Shown piece after piece: positions 14,355-17,220 of a DNA stretch of 17,220 bases (its first letter is position 1; every line of letters starts with the position of its first letter). The translations under genes were made by a program, and so were the position numbers. Source of the stretch: Deltaproteobacteria bacterium (lineage in GTDB: Bacteria; Desulfobacterota; Syntrophia; Syntrophales; UBA2210); NCBI GenBank assembly GCA_016935935.1, contig JAFGPZ010000173.1, positions 1 through 17,220 of the forward strand. Direction: 5' to 3'. Below the pieces are notes generated by a model. That model was given only the letters and a program-made list of their open reading frames with translations. It ran no database searches and was not told the DNA's origin.

Positions 14355-15239
14355 TCAGTTGCCTCTCAATTGCAACAGGTTGTCTTTTTCGATTTCAGAT
14401 ATTTCGAGGCCAGGCATGGCATTACCGAGAGATTTCGATATTCCCGCGAGAATATCTGGATTTTTATAATGTGTCACTGCTTGCACGATGGCTTGTGCTA
14501 CTTTTGCGGGGTTGTCCGATTTGAAGATTCCCGATCCAACGAATACGCCATCCGCTCCGAGCTGCATCATCATTGCTGCGTCAGCGGGGGTTGCCAGGCC
14601 TCCGGCAGAAAAGTTAACAACGGGAAGTTTTTTCTCTTTAGCCACCATTTTTACAAGCTCATAAGGGGCACCCAGGTTTTTGGCTTCCGTCATGAGTTCT
14701 TCCTCGGGAAGTAATGTCAGCCGGGAAATTTCGCCATTGATGGTTCTCATGTGTCTCACTGCCTCGATAACGTTTCCTGTTCCTGCTTCTCCCTTAGTCC
14801 TGATCATGGCTGCGCCTTCTCCTATACGCCGCAAGGCTTCTCCGAGATTTGTGGCACCACAGACGAAGGGTACTTTAAATTTCCATTTATCGATGTGATA
14901 TTTTTCGTCTGCAGGTGTAAGCACTTCACTTTCATCTATATAGTCGATGTTTATTGCTTCCAGTATCTGGGCCTCCACGAAATGGCCGATGCGCACCTTT
15001 GCCATAACCGGAATTGTGACCATAGCCATGATTTTTTCAATGATTTCTGGATCTGTCATGCGAGCTACTCCCCCTTGGGCCCTTATGTCCGCCGGAACGC
15101 GCTCCAGCGCCATAACGGACACTGCTCCGGCATCTTCCGCGATTTTGGCCTGTTCAGGAGTGGTGACGTCCATAATTACGCCGCCTTTGAGCATCTCTGC
15201 CAGACCTGCCTTGACTAAAATAGTTCCGAATTTTTCCAT
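14355..15239 (-). CDS. pdxS: PLP synthase synthase subunit
   Basis: PdxS condenses ribose 5-phosphate, glyceraldehyde 3-phosphate and ammonia to pyridoxal 5'-phosphate, as a dodecamer carrying PdxT. The 294-residue protein is a TIM barrel with [17 protein letters not shown] (19-35, Asp24), [22 protein letters not shown] (43-64), MAKVRIGHF (79-87) and [11 protein letters not shown] (145-155). Lys81 and Lys149 fall at the same numbers as the two Schiff-base lysines of the Bacillus subtilis enzyme. GPFVGSGIF-like phosphate-binding sequence ([12 protein letters not shown]) follows near residue 235. ATG 15239 is chosen because GAGAGAGG lies eight bases upstream; GTG 15248 would add three residues. 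This is the DXP-independent vitamin B6 route. Confidence 0.97.
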   Translation of the reverse strand: MEKFGTILVKAGLAEMLKGGVIMDVTTPEQAKIAEDAGAVSVMALERVPADIRAQGGVARMTDPEIIEKIMAMVTIPVMAKVRIGHFVEAQILEAINIDYIDESEVLTPADEKYHIDKWKFKVPFVCGATNLGEALRRIGEGAAMIRTKGEAGTGNVIEAVRHMRTINGEISRLTLLPEEELMTEAKNLGAPYELVKMVAKEKKLPVVNFSAGGLATPADAAMMMQLGADGVFVGSGIFKSDNPAKVAQAIVQAVTHYKNPDILAGISKSLGNAMPGLEISEIEKDNLLQLRGN

Positions 15240-15324
15240 CTGCAGCACCTCTCTCTCACTTCTATTTTTTACGTCTTATAAAGTATATTAAATCTGATAT
15301 TACAAAAAACGGCTCACATGTATT

Positions 15325-15352
15325 CTCATATTCCTTTTGAAACAATTGTCAA
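15325..15352 (-). promoter_or_regulatory. Candidate sigma70 promoter for pdxST
   Basis: On the minus strand, -35 TTGACA (complement of 15347-15352) and -10 TATGAG (complement of 15325-15330) are 16 bases apart, about 85 bases before the pdxS ATG. An alternative -10, TATACT, lies closer to the gene but without a clear -35. The stretch 15240-15425 holds no gene; besides this promoter it has the palindrome at 15382-15397. Confidence 0.4.
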
Positions 15353-15381
15353 GTCATTTTTTGCGAGACATTACGGTCCCA

Positions 15382-15397
15382 TGTTTTTTAAAAAACA
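15382..15397. repeat. Perfect 16-bp A/T palindrome between the reductase gene and pdxS
   Basis: TGTTTTTTAAAAAACA is identical to its reverse complement. GACAT (15367-15371) and ATGTC (15411-15415) form a wider inverted repeat around it. It begins about 30 bases after the stop of the reductase-rhodanese gene (minus strand) and lies upstream of the pdxS -35. It might act as a weak bidirectional terminator or a regulator site, but with a central run of A/T pairs it is not a typical G/C-stem terminator. Confidence 0.45.
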
Positions 15398-15425
15398 CTT
15401 ATGTCATTGAAATCCGACGACTGGG

Positions 15426-17090
15426 CTACCGACTTCGCATGAGCCGGCCTCCTCCTGAATAGGTAACATTCTTATAGCCTGCCTGGAAAAACCAGCGCGT
15501 CGCTTCGGGGGAGCGAGAGCCGCGTGGACAGACAATATGTATAGGTGTATCCTTATTCACTTCGGCCATCCTTTGGCGCAGTTCCTCCAGGGGTATATTG
15601 AGAGCGCCTTCTACGGGATTGCTGTCAGATTCGCTCTGTGTCCTTACATCTAGAATTATTCCTTCATGCGATATGAGCGACGGACTACTGGCAAGGATGC
15701 CCTCTTCCTGATTCAGGGCTGCCGCTCCCAGAACATAGAGGGGATCGAGGGGCGGGGAGTAGGGTGGTGCGTAGGCGAATTCGAGATCGAGTAGATCCTC
15801 GATATAGCCCTTGTTCAAGATGAGGTTCCCCATGACATCGACACGTTTTACCACATCACCCTCGCCGACGCCCTGAAGGCCCAGAATCTGCGAGGTTTCT
15901 GCGTGATATACCATCTTCATGAAGATGGTTTTGTTTTCAGGATAGTAGTCAGCAAGGTCGCCGAATGTCCCCCATACTGCTCTGGTGGGAATGTTGTAGC
16001 GCGCCGCCTGTGTTTCGGAAATTCCAGTGGAAGCGCAATTAAAATCGAATGCCTTGACACAGGAACTTCCGGCCACCTGTCCGAATTTCGTTGTACGTCC
16101 CGCAAGCTGATTTCCCACAGCACGTCCCTGTTTATTAGCGAGGGAACCGAGGGGAAGAACGGCATGCCGGCCATAGAAAAGCTCTATCTCGGTGCAATCG
16201 CCGGCGGCATATACATCGGGATGGTTTGTCTTAAGATTTTCATCCACAACGATACCGCCGGACTGGCCGATTTTCAGGCCCATTTGTTGGGCAAGCTCTA
16301 TACGGGGTCGAACACCCACGACAACAATTGCATACTCCGTTTCGATAGATTTCCTGTCTGTAATTACGGCAAGGCCATTATCGATATCCCTGATTTTATC
16401 CACGCGGCAGTTCTTATGAATACGAACACCATTTTCTTTGAGATGTTTTTCAACAAGCATTGACATTTCTTCGTCCAGCATCTGGGGAAGAATCCTGTTC
16501 TCCATTTCTATCAGATCTGCTTCAGCGCCCCACATGGCCGTGAAGGCTTCGGCCAGTTCGATTCCTATGAAACCGCTTCCGATTATGGCAACTTTTTCGA
16601 GTTGTCCTGTCTCCAGTCTTGAATGCCAGGTTTTGGCATCTTCAAGCGTCTTGAAGGTGGAAATCCGGGGATTATTTTCTGGAATGCCAGGCGGAACGAA
16701 AGGCGCGGCGCCGGTAGCAAGAACGAGCTTGTCAAAGGCAACACTTTCTTCTGCTCCCGTTATCATGTGTTTCAGATGGATAGTTTTTTTCTCAAGATCG
16801 CAGTGGGTGGCACTCGTCCGGATACGTACATCGAGTCCCTTGACATCTTTGAAAAACCGAGGATCACGAAGGGTGCCCCATGTAGTTTCCCTCAATGCAC
16901 GAGGGTTTCCGATATCTCCCGAGAGATAATATGATAGCCCGCAGGCCCCGTAGGAGATAATCTTCCCCTCGTCCACCACGGTAATGACACTGTCCGGCAT
17001 CAATCTTTTTGCCCTTGCCGCGGCCCTCAACCCCGCGGCGGAAGCGCCTATTACAACAATTTTCAAGCCCTTCCTTTCTGAATCACTCAT
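15426..17090 (-). CDS. CoA-disulfide / persulfide reductase with C-terminal rhodanese domain
   Basis: The 554-residue protein joins an FAD- and NAD(P)H-dependent single-cysteine disulfide reductase to a rhodanese domain. Family members reduce CoA disulfide, or CoA persulfide and polysulfide to sulfide; the cargo here is inferred. Domain 1 (about 9-450) shows the FAD motif VVIGASAAG (12-20), catalytic Cys50 in SYGACGLSYY, LVLATGAAPFVP (122-133), the NAD(P)H motif IIGSGFIGIELAEAF (169-183), VYAAGDCTE (293-301) and a C-terminal dimerisation region. Domain 2 (about 465-554) is rhodanese with ILDVRTQSE and loop Cys521-PRGSRS. AGGAGG just upstream fixes the start at 17090 over an ATG at 17117. It has its own promoter candidate and an isolated position, so no partner gene is visible. 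Confidence 0.93.
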   Translation of the reverse strand: MSDSERKGLKIVVIGASAAGLRAAARAKRLMPDSVITVVDEGKIISYGACGLSYYLSGDIGNPRALRETTWGTLRDPRFFKDVKGLDVRIRTSATHCDLEKKTIHLKHMITGAEESVAFDKLVLATGAAPFVPPGIPENNPRISTFKTLEDAKTWHSRLETGQLEKVAIIGSGFIGIELAEAFTAMWGAEADLIEMENRILPQMLDEEMSMLVEKHLKENGVRIHKNCRVDKIRDIDNGLAVITDRKSIETEYAIVVVGVRPRIELAQQMGLKIGQSGGIVVDENLKTNHPDVYAAGDCTEIELFYGRHAVLPLGSLANKQGRAVGNQLAGRTTKFGQVAGSSCVKAFDFNCASTGISETQAARYNIPTRAVWGTFGDLADYYPENKTIFMKMVYHAETSQILGLQGVGEGDVVKRVDVMGNLILNKGYIEDLLDLEFAYAPPYSPPLDPLYVLGAAALNQEEGILASSPSLISHEGIILDVRTQSESDSNPVEGALNIPLEELRQRMAEVNKDTPIHIVCPRGSRSPEATRWFFQAGYKNVTYSGGGRLMRSR

Positions 17091-17125
17091 ATTTCCTCCT
17101 GACATTGACAATAGCATAGTGCTCT

Positions 17126-17154
17126 TTATTAAGATATTTGAAATGGCAGGTCAA
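17126..17154 (-). promoter_or_regulatory. Candidate promoter for the reductase-rhodanese gene
   Basis: On the minus strand, -35 TTGACC (complement of 17149-17154) and -10 TAATAA (complement of 17126-17131) are 17 bases apart, giving a leader of about 30 bases before ATG 17090. The -35 is good and the -10 is only a half match. Nothing else is recognisable in 17155-17220. Confidence 0.35.
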
Positions 17155-17220
17155 GCTGTCTTTGAGACGATTTTGTGAAAGGTGAAGGGACTGTAGTAAT
17201 TTAAGAAAACCTTTCATTGA

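Noticed and set aside
12668..15291. Plus-strand open frames opposite the usp, pdxT and pdxS genes
   Set aside because: They are antisense shadows; the minus-strand products match well-known families over their full lengths.
1..17220. Mobile elements, prophage, CRISPR, toxin-antitoxin or defence genes
   Set aside because: No transposase, integrase, repeat array or small toxin pair was seen; essentially every gene is a recognisable housekeeping or stress gene.

Overview
The window is a compact bacterial chromosome segment of roughly 45% G+C. It is almost entirely housekeeping genes and carries no mobile elements, CRISPR arrays, tRNA or rRNA. The gene order tsf-pyrH-frr-uppS-cdsA-dxr-rseP is widespread among Gram-negative bacteria. 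Three further traits suggest a Desulfobacterota (deltaproteobacterial, perhaps syntrophic or anaerobic) organism: a short archaeal-type phosphatidylserine decarboxylase beside pssA, an asd-rsmD-coaD-aspartate aminotransferase run, and a CoA-disulfide reductase fused to a rhodanese. This placement is an inference from gene content; no marker gene fixes it.

Layout. Bases 1-1830 (+) hold the end of a translation block: the 3' part of tsf, then pyrH and frr, closed by a clear intrinsic terminator at 1857-1883. A roughly 200-base gene-free stretch follows, with a perfect 8+8 palindrome (1934-1952) and a candidate promoter. Bases 2086-8033 (+) form an envelope run: uppS, cdsA, dxr, rseP, tsaB, psd and pssA. 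Most joints overlap by four bases or abut, so translational coupling is likely. Bases 8062-11381 (+) continue with asd, rsmD, coaD and a class I aminotransferase. A membrane-anchored metallophosphoesterase (11511-12671, +) ends this strand. From 12710 to 17090 everything is on the minus strand: a tandem universal stress protein, the glutamine-dependent PLP synthase pair pdxS-pdxT, and a CoA-disulfide/persulfide reductase fused to rhodanese. A candidate sigma70-type promoter precedes usp, pdxS and the reductase gene.

How the genes work together. Dxr commits carbon to the MEP isoprenoid pathway whose C5 units feed UppS, the maker of the undecaprenyl carrier lipid. CdsA makes CDP-diacylglycerol, PssA turns it into phosphatidylserine, and Psd decarboxylates that to phosphatidylethanolamine, so the dedicated PE branch is complete here. 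RseP supplies intramembrane proteolysis for envelope quality control. Asd and the aminotransferase act around aspartate metabolism, and PdxST makes the PLP that the aminotransferase needs. CoaD makes dephospho-CoA, the step before CoA. The reductase-rhodanese protein acts on CoA disulfide or CoA persulfide and so links thiol redox and sulfane sulfur to the CoA pool.

I found no clearly new multi-gene system. The items most worth a second look are the palindrome upstream of uppS, the reductase-rhodanese fusion, the membrane-anchored phosphoesterase, the stress protein with degenerate nucleotide-binding motifs, and the non-ATG start and C-terminal tail of pdxT.
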